This document shows, one piece after another, positions 29,378 through 40,216 of a DNA stretch of 64,000 bases. The translations under genes and the position numbers were made by a program. Source of the stretch: an uncultured Maribacter sp. Its GTDB lineage: Bacteria; Bacteroidota; Bacteroidia; Flavobacteriales; Flavobacteriaceae. The DNA lies in contig CANLTE010000004.1 in assembly GCA_947493885.1 (NCBI GenBank), forward strand, positions 1 to 64,000, in the 5' to 3' direction. Numbering within the stretch: the stretch's first letter is position 1; every line of letters starts with the position of its first letter. Below the pieces are notes generated by a model. It was not told where the DNA came from. It saw only the letters and a list, made by a program, of their open reading frames with translations, and did no database searches.

Positions 29378-29962
29378 CTATATATATTCAAGCAGAGCCT
29401 TATTTACTTCCAGTACTTTTTTACTCGTTTTTTCGAGGTCTATATTTTCTATTACAAAATTAGAATATGAAATTTTTTCTGAATCACCGAGTTGATTTGC
29501 AATTCTTGAAATTATCTCCTTTTTACTTGAATTATCTCTGCTTACCACTCTTTGAATTCGGATTTCTTCAGGAGCGGTAACCAAAATAATAGCATCGTAA
29601 TTATTTTGATTTTTGTTTTCAAATATTAAAGCGGTTTCCTGTATTACATAAGAATGATCTTGCTGATCTACCCATTTTAAAAAATGTTCTCGTACCGCTG
29701 GATGTACAATACTATTCAACGCTTTTAGCAATTTATCATCATTAAACACCTTATTTGCAATATATGCTCGGTTTAATTTGCCTTTTTTATATGCAGTCTC
29801 CCCTAAAAGCTCTAGAATACCTTCTCTAACAACTTTTGAATTATGCATTAACGCCTTTGCCTCAATATCTGAATTATAAACTGGCACCCCCAAATCCTTA
29901 AACATTTGAGCAACTGTGGTTTTCCCACTTCCAATACCTCCTGTTAATCCAACAATTTTCAT
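29378..29962 (-). CDS. coaE: Dephospho-CoA kinase
   Basis: IVGLTGGIGSGKTTVAQMF; VYNSDIEAKAL; ETALIFENK. Confidence 0.95.
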   Translation of the reverse strand: MKIVGLTGGIGSGKTTVAQMFKDLGVPVYNSDIEAKALMHNSKVVREGILELLGETAYKKGKLNRAYIANKVFNDDKLLKALNSIVHPAVREHFLKWVDQQDHSYVIQETALIFENKNQNNYDAIILVTAPEEIRIQRVVSRDNSSKKEIISRIANQLGDSEKISYSNFVIENIDLEKTSKKVLEVNKALLEYI

Positions 29963-30909
29963 TGCCTAGTAAGAATATAAGTTACTTCTTTTTCTTTTGT
30001 GGTAGCACTATATATATGATTTGGAGTCTTTTTAATTTCAATAGGAAGTGTATTTGTATTTAGCATGCCATTACAATCAACAACCACCTGAAAATCCGAT
30101 TCTTTAATATCCTTTAAAACACCAATATTTGCTTTACATAAAACCCCAACGATATCTGGGAAAATTTCAATTTTAACATCTAAAGATAAGTTGATTACCT
30201 CTACTGGAATAGCAAAAAGTTTTTCAGAAAATCGAGATACCACACCACTAACTTTTACTTCAGCATTTGAGAATGAGGCGTTTTTCATTTTTTTTGGTCG
30301 AATAACTTTCACACTTTTAGAAAAACTTTCTTTTAAATCAACTAACTTTATTTTAGTAGTATTTACCGATGATATATTACCAATCTCATTTGACGGTCCA
30401 GTTATTATAATAGAATCTGGCATAACCTTTATTTCGCCCTCCAAAACATGATTTTTTGCATATTCCAATTCCAAATCGTGTAGCACAGCAACTTTTTTCC
30501 GTATTAACTCAGTGAAATTAAAAAATAAAGTATCTCTATCTATATCTTTAATTGTAATGGTATTAGATAATTGTTTTTCTATTTGTTTTTTATAAATACT
30601 TTGAGGTATGTAAAATTTATTACTGTTTTTTTCAACATTATTTAAATCTATAAAAACCGTTTTAGTTTTAATTCCAAATGATAAAAACTGAAACCCAACA
30701 GCTTCTAATTTTACATCTACAGTTTTTTTAGAAACGTCTATAAGCAATAAGCTATCTGGTTTATTAACAAACTCAAGATTAAAAGTAGCTCTACTAATTA
30801 CTTCTCCAGACAAAGTCTTGATAAGCCAAGCCAAACTAGATAATACCAAAAAGATTAAGAAAACCTTTACTTTTCTTTTCTTTAAATGTTTTTGAACCTT
30901 TTTTATCAC
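29959..30909 (-). CDS. YbbR/CdaR-like domain protein
   Basis: N-terminal TM; YbbR-like repeats (PDSIIITGPSNEIGNISSVNTTKIKL); GTG start at 30909 avoids the 41-nt overlap implied by the ORF start at 30954. Confidence 0.75.
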   Translation of the reverse strand: MIKKVQKHLKKRKVKVFLIFLVLSSLAWLIKTLSGEVISRATFNLEFVNKPDSLLLIDVSKKTVDVKLEAVGFQFLSFGIKTKTVFIDLNNVEKNSNKFYIPQSIYKKQIEKQLSNTITIKDIDRDTLFFNFTELIRKKVAVLHDLELEYAKNHVLEGEIKVMPDSIIITGPSNEIGNISSVNTTKIKLVDLKESFSKSVKVIRPKKMKNASFSNAEVKVSGVVSRFSEKLFAIPVEVINLSLDVKIEIFPDIVGVLCKANIGVLKDIKESDFQVVVDCNGMLNTNTLPIEIKKTPNHIYSATTKEKEVTYILTRQ

Positions 30910-30913
30910 GGTA

Positions 30914-31918
30914 TTACTTTTTAAAAAAAAGCGCTGGAAACAATATTTCCGCATCTTTGTTACTAAAGATAATCTTTACGGTTGACTTTATAAAACCGTA
31001 GCCGTAGCCTACAAATTGTATGCAAACTGCCCAAATAGACAAAAATGCTATATACATACTTTTGTTTTTTAATAATGCATCTATAAACAATATTCCAAAG
31101 TAAAAGCCTAAAAACAGCACTGGTAACTTATAGCCCAAAAACAGCATAGACACCGAAGCTAAAAAAAACACACAAAAAAGTGTTGGAAACCAATACGTTA
31201 TTTTTTTGGTCTCTGGGTGCCATTTATTTAAAATAGGTCTCACCAAGCCAAACTTATTAACTTGAGTATAAAATTTGTGCCAGTCTATTCTTCTTTTATG
31301 AAATACAAAGGCCTCAAGTATAAGTTTAGTTTCATAGCCTGCATTCCAAATTCTAATGGTTAAATCTGGATCTTCACCAGGATGAATATTCCCATAGCCT
31401 CCAACTTTTTGGAATACTTCTTTGGAAATCCCCATATTAAAACTTCGGGGCTGAAACTTATCAACGGCTTTTTTCCCTCCTCTAATGCCACCTGTCGTTA
31501 AGAAAGACGTCATAGCATAATTTATTGCCTTCTGAACATTTGTAAAGGATTCATGAGCAGCATCAGGGCCTCCAAAACAATGTACAAAGTTTTTCTCCAA
31601 AGCATTTTCTGCCTCATCCAGATATTGTGGAGGCAAAATACAATCAGAATCTAGTATAATATAATAGTTTCCCTTTGCCCGTCGCATTCCATAGTTTCGA
31701 GAATCACCTGGACCAGAATTATCTTTTTGGTAGTAGGATATAGAAAGTTTTTCTTGAAAAGCTTCTGCAACTTTTTCTGAAGATAATGTTGAACCATCTT
31801 CGATAATAACAACTTCAAAAAGTTTGGAATATGTCTGGCTACTTAAACTTTCTAATAACTCATGAATCTCATTTGGCCTATTATAAACGGGTATAATAAA
31901 AGAAAAATAAAGATTCAT
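30914..31918 (-). CDS. Family 2 glycosyltransferase
   Basis: SFIIPVYNRPNEIHELLESLSSQTY; IILDSDCILPP; C-terminal TM segments. Confidence 0.92.
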   Translation of the reverse strand: MNLYFSFIIPVYNRPNEIHELLESLSSQTYSKLFEVVIIEDGSTLSSEKVAEAFQEKLSISYYQKDNSGPGDSRNYGMRRAKGNYYIILDSDCILPPQYLDEAENALEKNFVHCFGGPDAAHESFTNVQKAINYAMTSFLTTGGIRGGKKAVDKFQPRSFNMGISKEVFQKVGGYGNIHPGEDPDLTIRIWNAGYETKLILEAFVFHKRRIDWHKFYTQVNKFGLVRPILNKWHPETKKITYWFPTLFCVFFLASVSMLFLGYKLPVLFLGFYFGILFIDALLKNKSMYIAFLSIWAVCIQFVGYGYGFIKSTVKIIFSNKDAEILFPALFFKK

Positions 31919-31975
31919 GAGTTTGTATTTTATAAACGAATCTGGAAATTAAATTCCACAGTATGATAACGTGAT

Positions 31976-32788
31976 TTAGTTATCAAATTCGTCAATAACT
32001 TCTTGACTCACACCAGTATTAGAGAAACCTCCATCATGGAATAAGTTTTGCATAGTTACTTTTCTTGTTAAATCTGAAAATAATGTAATAGTATAATCTG
32101 CACAATCTTGGGCAGTTGCATTTCCTAACGGAGACATTTTTTCAGCGTAATTAATAAAACCCGTAAATCCTTTTATCCCTTGACCTGCAGTAGTAGCTGT
32201 TGGAGATTGTGAAATTGTGTTTACACGTACTTTTTTCTCTTTTCCAAAGAAATAACCAAAACTACGTGCTACAGATTCTAAATACGCTTTATTATCTGCC
32301 ATATCATTATAATCAGGAAACGTACGTTGTGCGGCCATATAAGTCAAGGCAACAATACTACCCCACTCATTCATAGCATCCATTTTATATAAGCTTTGCA
32401 TTACTTTATGAAAAGAAAGTGCAGATACATCCCATCCTTTTTGGGTGAATTTATAATCTTCATCCATGTAAGATCTACCCTTACGAACATTTATGGACAT
32501 TCCGATAGAGTGTAAAACAAAGTCGATTTTACCTCCTAAGATTTCCATTGATTTTTCAACTAAATCTTTTAATTCTTCCTCGTTAGTGGCATCAGCTGGA
32601 ATAATTTCAGAGCCTGTTTCCTCCGCTAAGGTTTTTAACTGCCCCATACGCAAAGCAATCGGCGCATTTGTTAAAACAAATTTTCCACCTTCAGCATGTA
32701 CACTTAAAGCAGTTTTCCATGCAATAGAATTTTCATCTAAAGCTCCAAAAATAATTCCTCTTTTTCCTTTTAATAAATTATATGCCAT
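31976..32788 (-). CDS. fabI: Enoyl-ACP reductase
   Basis: GKRGIIFGALDENSIAWKTA; VLHSIGMS; YNDMADNKAYLESVARSFGYFFGKEKKVRVNTISQSPTATTAGQGIKGF. Confidence 0.95.
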   Translation of the reverse strand: MAYNLLKGKRGIIFGALDENSIAWKTALSVHAEGGKFVLTNAPIALRMGQLKTLAEETGSEIIPADATNEEELKDLVEKSMEILGGKIDFVLHSIGMSINVRKGRSYMDEDYKFTQKGWDVSALSFHKVMQSLYKMDAMNEWGSIVALTYMAAQRTFPDYNDMADNKAYLESVARSFGYFFGKEKKVRVNTISQSPTATTAGQGIKGFTGFINYAEKMSPLGNATAQDCADYTITLFSDLTRKVTMQNLFHDGGFSNTGVSQEVIDEFDN

Positions 32789-32872
32789 TTTGCTTTTTTC
32801 TATTTTTCAACAAGGTTCAAAGATATTTAAAATATGTTAAATAAAAACCTCTAAAATTCATGTAATTTCAAG

Positions 32873-34525
32873 CTAAGCTAACAGTTGTTTTGCGTGCGCC
32901 AAGGCTGATTCTGAAATCTCCTTGCCGCCTAACATTTGAGCTAATTCGGTTACTCTTTCCTCATTTGACAAAAGTTTCATACTTGAGCGGGTAACTCCTT
33001 CTTCTTCAGTTTTATAAACTTTATAATGATAATCACCCTTTGATGCTACCTGAGGAAGATGTGTTATTGAAAAAACTTGCATACCTGAACTCATTTGTTT
33101 CATAATTTCCCCCATGCGATTTGATATTTCCCCGGAAACACCAGTATCTATTTCATCAAACATCATGGTAGGCAGGTTTTCATATTTCGCCAAAATAGAT
33201 TTTATGGTTAACATAATTCTAGACAACTCTCCACCTGAAGCTACTTTTTTCAACAAACCATAGTCCATACCTTTGTTTGCAGAAAACAAAAACGTTAAAT
33301 CATCACGACCATTTTCTTTAAAATCTTCTGATGGATTAATTTCAATTTTAAAAGTTGCACTGGGCATTCCCAATGAAATTAAACTTTCTTCCAATTGTTT
33401 TTTCAATATTGGAATGGATTTCTGTCTAGCCTTACTGATATTTTCAGCTGTTTTAGCGAGCAAATGCTTTTGTTTCTCTAAAGCTTCTTGTTTTGCCGAA
33501 ATACTATCTTCAATATTTTCGGTAATCGATACTTTTTTTGATAAAGATTCTCTTATAGCAATCAACTCCGCAACATCAGCTACATTATGTTTTTTAAGTA
33601 AGTCATGTAACAACTGTAACTTTTCGTTTACTTCTTGGAGCAATTGTGGATTGGCTTCAGTATTTTCCTGAATAGTATATAATTCCGAAGAAATATCATC
33701 CAACTCTATAAAAACAGATTGAATACGTTCATTCAAAGAAGTGAATTGATTTCCAAAACTAGAAAGTCTATTAGCTACTTGTTTTAACTCAGCCATTAAA
33801 CTAATAACCCCGACCTGCTCATCATTAAACAATTGCCCTCCTTTTGACAATTGCTCCATAATAATTTCTACATTGTTAAGCTGTTCATATTGCTCTTCCA
33901 AGTCTTCCAAAATCCCCTCTTTTAAAGGCGCATCTTCTAACTCTTTAAGTAGAAAACTATTATAATCATGCTCCTTTGAAGCATTACTTTGAAAATCTAA
34001 TAACTCTTTTAGCTCTTTATTGATTTGTTGGAAGAGTTCTAATTGTTTCTTGTACTTTAATAATAACGGTGAGTTATCAGCTAGGGCATCAATAACTTTT
34101 AACTGAAAGTCGTTTTCAGTAAGGCGCAATGTTTGGTGTTGAGAATGAACATCAATCAACCTATTACCTAATTGTGAGAGGATATCAAGAGTAACAGGAG
34201 AATCATTTATAAATGCTCTTGATTTTCCACTTGGTTGAATTTCCCGTCGAATTATGGTTGCATCTTCATAATCTAAATCTTCGTCATCAAAAAAAGATTT
34301 TAAATCATATTTTTCAACTTGAAATTCAGCTTCAATAATGCATTTTTTTTCTTTATCACGAAGCGATGATAAATCTGCACGTTTACCTAAAACCAGTGAT
34401 AAGCCTCCTAATAAAATAGATTTTCCTGCACCAGTTTCTCCGGTAATAACATTAAAACCACTTGTAAAATCAACATTTAATTGATCTATTAATGCGTAAT
34501 TTTTAATAGAAAGATTTGCCAGCAA
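32873..34525 (-). CDS. recN: DNA repair protein RecN
   Basis: MLANLSIKNYALIDQLNVDFTSGFNVITGETGAGKSILLGGLSLVLGKRAD; MMFDEIDTGVSGEISNRMG. Confidence 0.97.
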   Translation of the reverse strand: MLANLSIKNYALIDQLNVDFTSGFNVITGETGAGKSILLGGLSLVLGKRADLSSLRDKEKKCIIEAEFQVEKYDLKSFFDDEDLDYEDATIIRREIQPSGKSRAFINDSPVTLDILSQLGNRLIDVHSQHQTLRLTENDFQLKVIDALADNSPLLLKYKKQLELFQQINKELKELLDFQSNASKEHDYNSFLLKELEDAPLKEGILEDLEEQYEQLNNVEIIMEQLSKGGQLFNDEQVGVISLMAELKQVANRLSSFGNQFTSLNERIQSVFIELDDISSELYTIQENTEANPQLLQEVNEKLQLLHDLLKKHNVADVAELIAIRESLSKKVSITENIEDSISAKQEALEKQKHLLAKTAENISKARQKSIPILKKQLEESLISLGMPSATFKIEINPSEDFKENGRDDLTFLFSANKGMDYGLLKKVASGGELSRIMLTIKSILAKYENLPTMMFDEIDTGVSGEISNRMGEIMKQMSSGMQVFSITHLPQVASKGDYHYKVYKTEEEGVTRSSMKLLSNEERVTELAQMLGGKEISESALAHAKQLLA

Positions 34526-34584
34526 TTTTTGTAGAATTTAATTACCGTAAAGATACTCTAATATTCTAATGCAGAAAATTAAGA

Positions 34585-35472
34585 TTAATACTTAATATCA
34601 TTCCAAGTACTGGAATATAAAGGAGCTACTCTATTAAGCCGTTCTTTTAACTGAACAATATCCACTTTTGGGCCATCAGAAAAGATGTTTAAAATCTCTT
34701 CAGATTTGGCATCAAAAAAAGTTTGAATTAAAAACGCATTTGGCCTACGTTTTATCATAGTTTCAAACAACTTCATTGTACCTGCAATTACTTGTTTTCC
34801 CGTACTATTGTTATCTCCTAAAATATCCAAACCTTTTCTATGATAATTATACATTGCTATACGATACTCTCTATACGTGTTAGACATTAAATTATCAACC
34901 AGTTCAAAACGGCTACGATCAGTGGTTGGATTCCAATCTGCCGAACCACTACCTTGTGCCTGAGTAACAATATTTTGTGCTTTTCTAAAAAAATCGCTTC
35001 CTCCCTCAAGTGCAAAAGTATCTGCATCTAAACCTAAAATAACATAAACGTAATACGCAACAACACTCACCAGGTTAGATTCAAAAACATTTTCATTGTA
35101 CACTAAAGGCTGAAACTCTATATACTCAAAACTTAATTTATCGTCTTTATAATTAAATATTGGGCTACTGTAAGAAGTATTGAAAACAGGCCTTGAAGAT
35201 TGAATTTGAATATTTCCTTTAAACCTATTTGATTCGTATGATGTTATCGTAATAAACATTTGAGCATTAACCCGTTCGTTTTCTTTATAAACACGATTTG
35301 TCCACTTGGTTTTGTTTACAAAATCATTTAACGAACGCTCTAAAGTTTTAAAAACTTGTTGATTTGTTTGACCTACCTGATCTGAGTTTAAGATAATAGA
35401 ACAATTAAGCTCTTGTCCACAAACAATACTTGAAAAAGCTATTAAAAATACCGCGATAATAAGGTTACGCAT
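34585..35472 (-). CDS. DUF4835 family protein
   Basis: Signal peptide; QELNCSIILNSDQVGQTNQQVFKTLERSLNDFVNKTKWTNRVYKENERV; next to coaBC. Confidence 0.85.
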   Translation of the reverse strand: MRNLIIAVFLIAFSSIVCGQELNCSIILNSDQVGQTNQQVFKTLERSLNDFVNKTKWTNRVYKENERVNAQMFITITSYESNRFKGNIQIQSSRPVFNTSYSSPIFNYKDDKLSFEYIEFQPLVYNENVFESNLVSVVAYYVYVILGLDADTFALEGGSDFFRKAQNIVTQAQGSGSADWNPTTDRSRFELVDNLMSNTYREYRIAMYNYHRKGLDILGDNNSTGKQVIAGTMKLFETMIKRRPNAFLIQTFFDAKSEEILNIFSDGPKVDIVQLKERLNRVAPLYSSTWNDIKY

Positions 35473-36670
35473 GGATTCTACTAATAATTTCGTTTAAAAT
35501 ATCTAAGGCAACAGCTGCTTTAGTTTTTAGTTCAAACGTTTTTATCGATGAATTCTTATCTATAAAGGTGATTTTGTTTGTTGCCTTGCCAAAACCTGCA
35601 CCTTTATCATTAAGTGAATTTAAAACTATTGCATCCAAATGCTTTCGTTTGAGCTTTCCTTTGGCATTTTCCACCTCATTCTCAGTTTCCAAAGCAAAAC
35701 CAACCAAAAACTGATTTTTCTTTTGCGCTCCTAGTGATAAGAGGATGTCTTTATTTTTTACCAACTCAATGGTAAGCTCTGCATCAGATTTTTTAATTTT
35801 CTGATCTGCTTTTGTTTTGGGTTTATAATCCGCTACCGCAGCTGCACAGATAACAATATCTACATCCTTATAAAAACTATGGACAGCATTATACATCTCA
35901 TCTGCTGAAACTACTTTTTTTACTTGAATTTGGTGATTAGAAACCGACAAGTTAGTTGGTCCAGAAACCAAAACCACCTCAGCACCTAAATTTTCTGCCG
36001 CCTTAGCTAACTCAAAACCCATTAACCCTGAAGAATGGTTTCCAATAAAACGAACTGGATCTATAGCTTCATAGGTAGGTCCTGCGGTTATTAAAACCTT
36101 TTTGTTTGCCAACGGCAAACCTGTACGAATATGGTTTATAACAAATTCAACTATATCCTCTGGTTCTGCCATTCGCCCTTCGCCATGCAATCCGCTAGCT
36201 AACTCACCAGAGGAAGCGGGTATTATTACATTACCAAATGATTTAAGCTTGTCAAAAGATATTTTTGTAGATGGATGTTTATACATGTCCAAATCCATAG
36301 CAGGTGCAAAAAACACCTTGCATTTGGCTGATAAATATGTTGCCAACAACAAATTATCACAAGCACCTGAAGCCATTTTAGATAACGTATTGGCAGTTGC
36401 AGGAGCTACAATCATATAATCTGCCCACAAACCTAATTCTACATGATTATTCCAATCCACGCTATCCTTATCCGCATCCACAAAAGAGGATAACACTGGA
36501 TTTTTAGACAATGTTGCCAACGTAAGAGGGCTAACAAAAGAGCTGGCGCTATCTGTTAAAACAACTTTAACATTAGCGCCAGCTTTTATAAGTAATCGTA
36601 CCAGAAATGTTGTCTTATAGGCAGCAATTCCTCCAGTAATACCTAAAAGAATGTTTTTACAGCCTAACAT
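35465..36670 (-). CDS. coaBC: Bifunctional phosphopantothenoylcysteine decarboxylase/phosphopantothenate-cysteine ligase
   Basis: ILLGITGGIAAYKT; APATANTLSKMASGACDNLL; ITAGPTYEAIDPVRFIGNHSSGLMG; AAAVADYKPK. Confidence 0.96.
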   Translation of the reverse strand: MLGCKNILLGITGGIAAYKTTFLVRLLIKAGANVKVVLTDSASSFVSPLTLATLSKNPVLSSFVDADKDSVDWNNHVELGLWADYMIVAPATANTLSKMASGACDNLLLATYLSAKCKVFFAPAMDLDMYKHPSTKISFDKLKSFGNVIIPASSGELASGLHGEGRMAEPEDIVEFVINHIRTGLPLANKKVLITAGPTYEAIDPVRFIGNHSSGLMGFELAKAAENLGAEVVLVSGPTNLSVSNHQIQVKKVVSADEMYNAVHSFYKDVDIVICAAAVADYKPKTKADQKIKKSDAELTIELVKNKDILLSLGAQKKNQFLVGFALETENEVENAKGKLKRKHLDAIVLNSLNDKGAGFGKATNKITFIDKNSSIKTFELKTKAAVALDILNEIISRIHA

Positions 36671-36675
36671 AATTT

Positions 36676-37008
36676 CTACGCGTCTTTTTCCGTATTTCTA
36701 TGGTATATTTTATCCATTAACCACTCTTCTACAGCTAAAGCATGTGGCTTAGGAAGTTTTTCGTAAAATTTAGAAACTTCTATTTGCTCTTTGTTTTCGA
36801 AAACCTCTTCAAGGCTATCGCTATACGTAGCAAATTCTTCTAATTTCTCTAAAAGTTCTTTTTTGATTTCAGAATTAATCTGAACCGCCCTTTTAGCAGT
36901 TATAGAAATAGCTTCATAAATATTGTCTGTTTTCTTATCAAACTCATTTTTGTTAATGGTTGTTGTAGAAACAGCAGCTTGCGAATTTTTCAAGTCGTTC
37001 ATGTTCAT
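36676..37008 (-). CDS. rpoZ: Bacteroidetes-type RNA polymerase omega subunit
   Basis: KKTDNIYEAISITAKRAVQINSEIKKELLEKLEEF; between coaBC and bamD. Confidence 0.8.
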   Translation of the reverse strand: MNMNDLKNSQAAVSTTTINKNEFDKKTDNIYEAISITAKRAVQINSEIKKELLEKLEEFATYSDSLEEVFENKEQIEVSKFYEKLPKPHALAVEEWLMDKIYHRNTEKDA

Positions 37009-37020
37009 GCTAACAGGTAT

Positions 37021-37851
37021 TTATTTTGATTCTTTAGAATATTTTTTAAGTCCTTCTTCTATTTTTTCCAAAAGCTCATTTGCTTCTTCTGTATACTTAG
37101 TTTCTGGATATTGTTTTTTTAATGCATTATATGCGTCCTTAGCATTTTTCAAACGCTCTTCTTCAAAACGTTCAAAACTATTAATTGCCATATATGTACT
37201 GGCATGAGTTCTTAAAAATAAAGCTTCTTCACGGTAAACCGACCCTGGAAAATCTGAAATAAAATTATCAAAGGACGCTACTGCCGACTTTAAAAACTCG
37301 TAATTGAATTCTCCAAGTTTATTATATTGCTTCGCAATTTCAAAAGCCTTAAGCTCTTTCTTTGTTGTTAATTCTTGAGCCATTTCATTTGCCTCCTTAA
37401 AAAACTCAGAATCTGGATAAGCATTAATTACATTTTGTAATTTCAACAAAGCTTTATCCGTATCTGTTTGATCAAGAGAATGAATTGGAGAAAGCATATA
37501 ATAACTTTTAGCTCCATAAAACGATGCTTCAGCCACTTTTTCACTCTTTGGGTAAGACTTTACAAAACGCTCAAACTGATATCCAGCAGTATTAAAATCT
37601 TTTAATTGGAAGTATGTGTTTGCAAAAAAGAACAATAATCTTTCTCCTTGAGGTTTACCTATATATTTAGGTGCTATTTGCTCATACAAGCGATTAGACC
37701 TTTTATAGTTTTCTTCTTTATAGTACTTTTGAGCTAAGTCATATTTATCTTTTATATTATCCTTCTTAAGTACCTTTTGATACTGACTACAAGAATTAAA
37801 TAAAAAAGCTAGAATTACTAAAGAAAAAAGTTGCCTCATTTTTAAAAACAT
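37021..37851 (-). CDS. bamD: Outer membrane assembly lipoprotein BamD
   Basis: Lipobox LFNSCSQYQKVLK; TPR region YKRSNRLYEQIAPKYIGKPQGERLLFFFANTYFQLKDF. Confidence 0.92.
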   Translation of the reverse strand: MFLKMRQLFSLVILAFLFNSCSQYQKVLKKDNIKDKYDLAQKYYKEENYKRSNRLYEQIAPKYIGKPQGERLLFFFANTYFQLKDFNTAGYQFERFVKSYPKSEKVAEASFYGAKSYYMLSPIHSLDQTDTDKALLKLQNVINAYPDSEFFKEANEMAQELTTKKELKAFEIAKQYNKLGEFNYEFLKSAVASFDNFISDFPGSVYREEALFLRTHASTYMAINSFERFEEERLKNAKDAYNALKKQYPETKYTEEANELLEKIEEGLKKYSKESK

Positions 37852-37955
37852 TTTGCAAAATTAGGAATTATCCGTGGATATAAAAAACATTTTACAATGC
37901 TAATGTAAATGCATAATTACATATTACGCATGCTTTTAAAGAACTTTTAACGTAT

Positions 37956-38846
37956 TTAAGCAGAAACCTGAAATAAAGGCTTGATAAAATGACTAAGTTT
38001 TTCTTTGAGAATATCCGTTGCTTCCACCAACGGTAATCTTACATTGGCTCCCGACAAACCTAAAAGTTCAAATATGGCTTTTATACCTGCTGGGTTGCCT
38101 TCTTCAAAAATAAGACTCATTCCATCCTGTAATTGATAGTGTAATGCAAAGGCTTCATCAACTTGACGGTTTAATCCCAAAGAAATCATTTTAGAAAACT
38201 CCACTGGAATACCCTGCCCTAACACAGAGATTATACCCGATCCTCCAGCTAAAACCGTTGGCAATGCCGTAATATCATCACCAGAAATCACATCAAAATC
38301 TGCAGGTTTATTTTTTATAATTTCCATGATTTGAACCAAATCACCAGATGCCTCTTTTATCGCTACGATATTTTTAAAATCATTTGCTAACCTTAAAGTA
38401 GTATCAGATAATATATTGCTACCTGTTCTACCAGGAACATTATAAATTATGATAGGTTTATCTGAAGCAACAGAAACTGCCTTAAAATGCTGATAAATGC
38501 CTTCTTGAGTAGGTTTTACATAGTAAGGTGAAACAGATAATACAGCAACAAAATCAGACAAATCTGTTTGTTGAAGCTCCTCAACAACAGCCGCCGTATT
38601 GTTTCCTCCAATACCTAGAACCAATGGCAGCCTCCCATTATTAACAGCTGAAATTGTTTTAACAACCAGTTGTTTCTCTTTTTTGGACAAAGTGGCTGCT
38701 TCACCTGTTGTTCCCAAAACAACAAGATAATCTACCCCACCTTCTATATTGTGCTCCACAATTTTTTGCAATGAGCCAATATCAACCGCACCATCTTTTC
38801 TAAATGGAGTAACTAAAGCAACACCCGTACCTTGTAATTCTTTCAT
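37956..38846 (-). CDS. dapA: 4-hydroxy-tetrahydrodipicolinate synthase
   Basis: [45 protein letters not shown]. Confidence 0.97.
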   Translation of the reverse strand: MKELQGTGVALVTPFRKDGAVDIGSLQKIVEHNIEGGVDYLVVLGTTGEAATLSKKEKQLVVKTISAVNNGRLPLVLGIGGNNTAAVVEELQQTDLSDFVAVLSVSPYYVKPTQEGIYQHFKAVSVASDKPIIIYNVPGRTGSNILSDTTLRLANDFKNIVAIKEASGDLVQIMEIIKNKPADFDVISGDDITALPTVLAGGSGIISVLGQGIPVEFSKMISLGLNRQVDEAFALHYQLQDGMSLIFEEGNPAGIKAIFELLGLSGANVRLPLVEATDILKEKLSHFIKPLFQVSA

Positions 38847-38848
38847 TA

Positions 38849-39382
38849 TTATATTTCATTTAATACTCCCAAATACTTTTTAAGTTCTTTTTTAAAAACA
38901 TTAAAATCTTTCATTGGTGTATTTAATATTAAATCGTTATAAGCTTGGTCTATTTCAACAAAACCTACTTTTACCCTAGCCCTAGTTTTAATGGTCATTA
39001 ATTGTAACAAAAGATTTTCTTTATTATAATAATTTACCAATAAATCATACTCTCTACTCAAAAATTCAAGAGCGTAGCTATTTTCTACATTTCCATTCCA
39101 GCCCAAATCTTTGTCAGAGAACACTGGTGTTGCATATGGTGAGTTTTTATCATAGTAACTTTTATACCCAATTATTTTTACAGAATTAGGTCGCAAAGAA
39201 AACTCTTCAACAAACTCATAAAACAAATTGGCATTATCAAAACTGTCTAAATCTACCAAACACCCTATTGAAGTTATACCTTTACTCCTAGCAATGGGAG
39301 GCTGTGCTTCGGTCAACGCTTGGTTTAAAAATTTCAACCCAGATTTCTGCTTAAATTTGTCTTTTATTCCTTTTAAAAACAT
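38849..39382 (-). CDS. DUF6913-like conserved hypothetical protein
   Basis: Downstream of bamD-dap[25 protein letters not shown]. Confidence 0.65.
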   Translation of the reverse strand: MFLKGIKDKFKQKSGLKFLNQALTEAQPPIARSKGITSIGCLVDLDSFDNANLFYEFVEEFSLRPNSVKIIGYKSYYDKNSPYATPVFSDKDLGWNGNVENSYALEFLSREYDLLVNYYNKENLLLQLMTIKTRARVKVGFVEIDQAYNDLILNTPMKDFNVFKKELKKYLGVLNEI

Positions 39383-39450
39383 GTATTTTTACATTTATAC
39401 AAATGTAAAAAATATACATTCACATTTCGACTGCTAAGATAAAAAGGATT

Positions 39451-40215
39451 ATGGTTTTAAAAATAAAACATTATGTTATATTTATAACTTTCGCTCTTTT
39501 AACTTCTTGTTCTCCTGAACCAAAAACACTCACCAAAATTCACGGAAAACTTATCCCTGTATCTTCTGAAATTGTTGAAAATGATTCCATTAGAGCTTTT
39601 ATTTCTCCTTACAGAGATAAAATTAAATCAGAGTTAAACAAAATACTTGCATACGCTCCACGAAACATTACTAAAACAGATGGGAAATACAATACCTCGT
39701 TAGGAAATTTAATGGCTAAAATTGTTTATGAAGAGTCCAACCCTGTTTACAAATTCAGGACTAACAACGAAATAGATTTTGTTTTACTAAACCACGGCGG
39801 AATTAGAGCTAATATTTCAAAAGGTAATATCACGGTAAACACGGCATATGAAATAATGCCTTTTGAGAACTCTATCACTATTGTTAAATTAAAAGGTTCT
39901 ACAGTTAACAAACTGATTAAATTTCTTGTTGAGGCGAAAAAACCTCATCCTATTTATGGTATTCAAATTACTTTGGACAAAAAAAATAACCAGAGCACAG
40001 TTTTAATTCAAAACATGCCTATTGATGAAAACAAAACTTATAACATTGCGACATCTAATTATTTAGTTAATGGGGGTGATAATATGTCTTTTTTTGATGA
40101 AAGAATAGCTGCCATTGATATTGAGTATAAAATACGAAACGCTATAATTTATCATTTTAAAAAACAGGACACTATAATTTCCGAAACTGATGATAGGTTT
40201 TATATTTTAAAGTAG
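39451..40215 (+). CDS. 5'-nucleotidase C-terminal domain lipoprotein
   Basis: Lipobox LLTSCS; SLGNLMAKIV; VLLNHGGIRANISKGNIT; IMPFENSITIVKLKG; NYLVNGGDNMSFF. Confidence 0.9.
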   Translation: MVLKIKHYVIFITFALLTSCSPEPKTLTKIHGKLIPVSSEIVENDSIRAFISPYRDKIKSELNKILAYAPRNITKTDGKYNTSLGNLMAKIVYEESNPVYKFRTNNEIDFVLLNHGGIRANISKGNITVNTAYEIMPFENSITIVKLKGSTVNKLIKFLVEAKKPHPIYGIQITLDKKNNQSTVLIQNMPIDENKTYNIATSNYLVNGGDNMSFFDERIAAIDIEYKIRNAIIYHFKKQDTIISETDDRFYILK

Positions 40216-40216
40216 C

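Noticed and set aside
37868-37876. TTATCCGTG as a DnaA box upstream of bamD
   Set aside because: Single site, two mismatches to TTATCCACA, no cluster
34585-39382. DUF4835-coaBC-omega-bamD-dapA-DUF6913 cluster as unusual synteny
   Set aside because: Looks like the usual conserved Bacteroidetes housekeeping cluster
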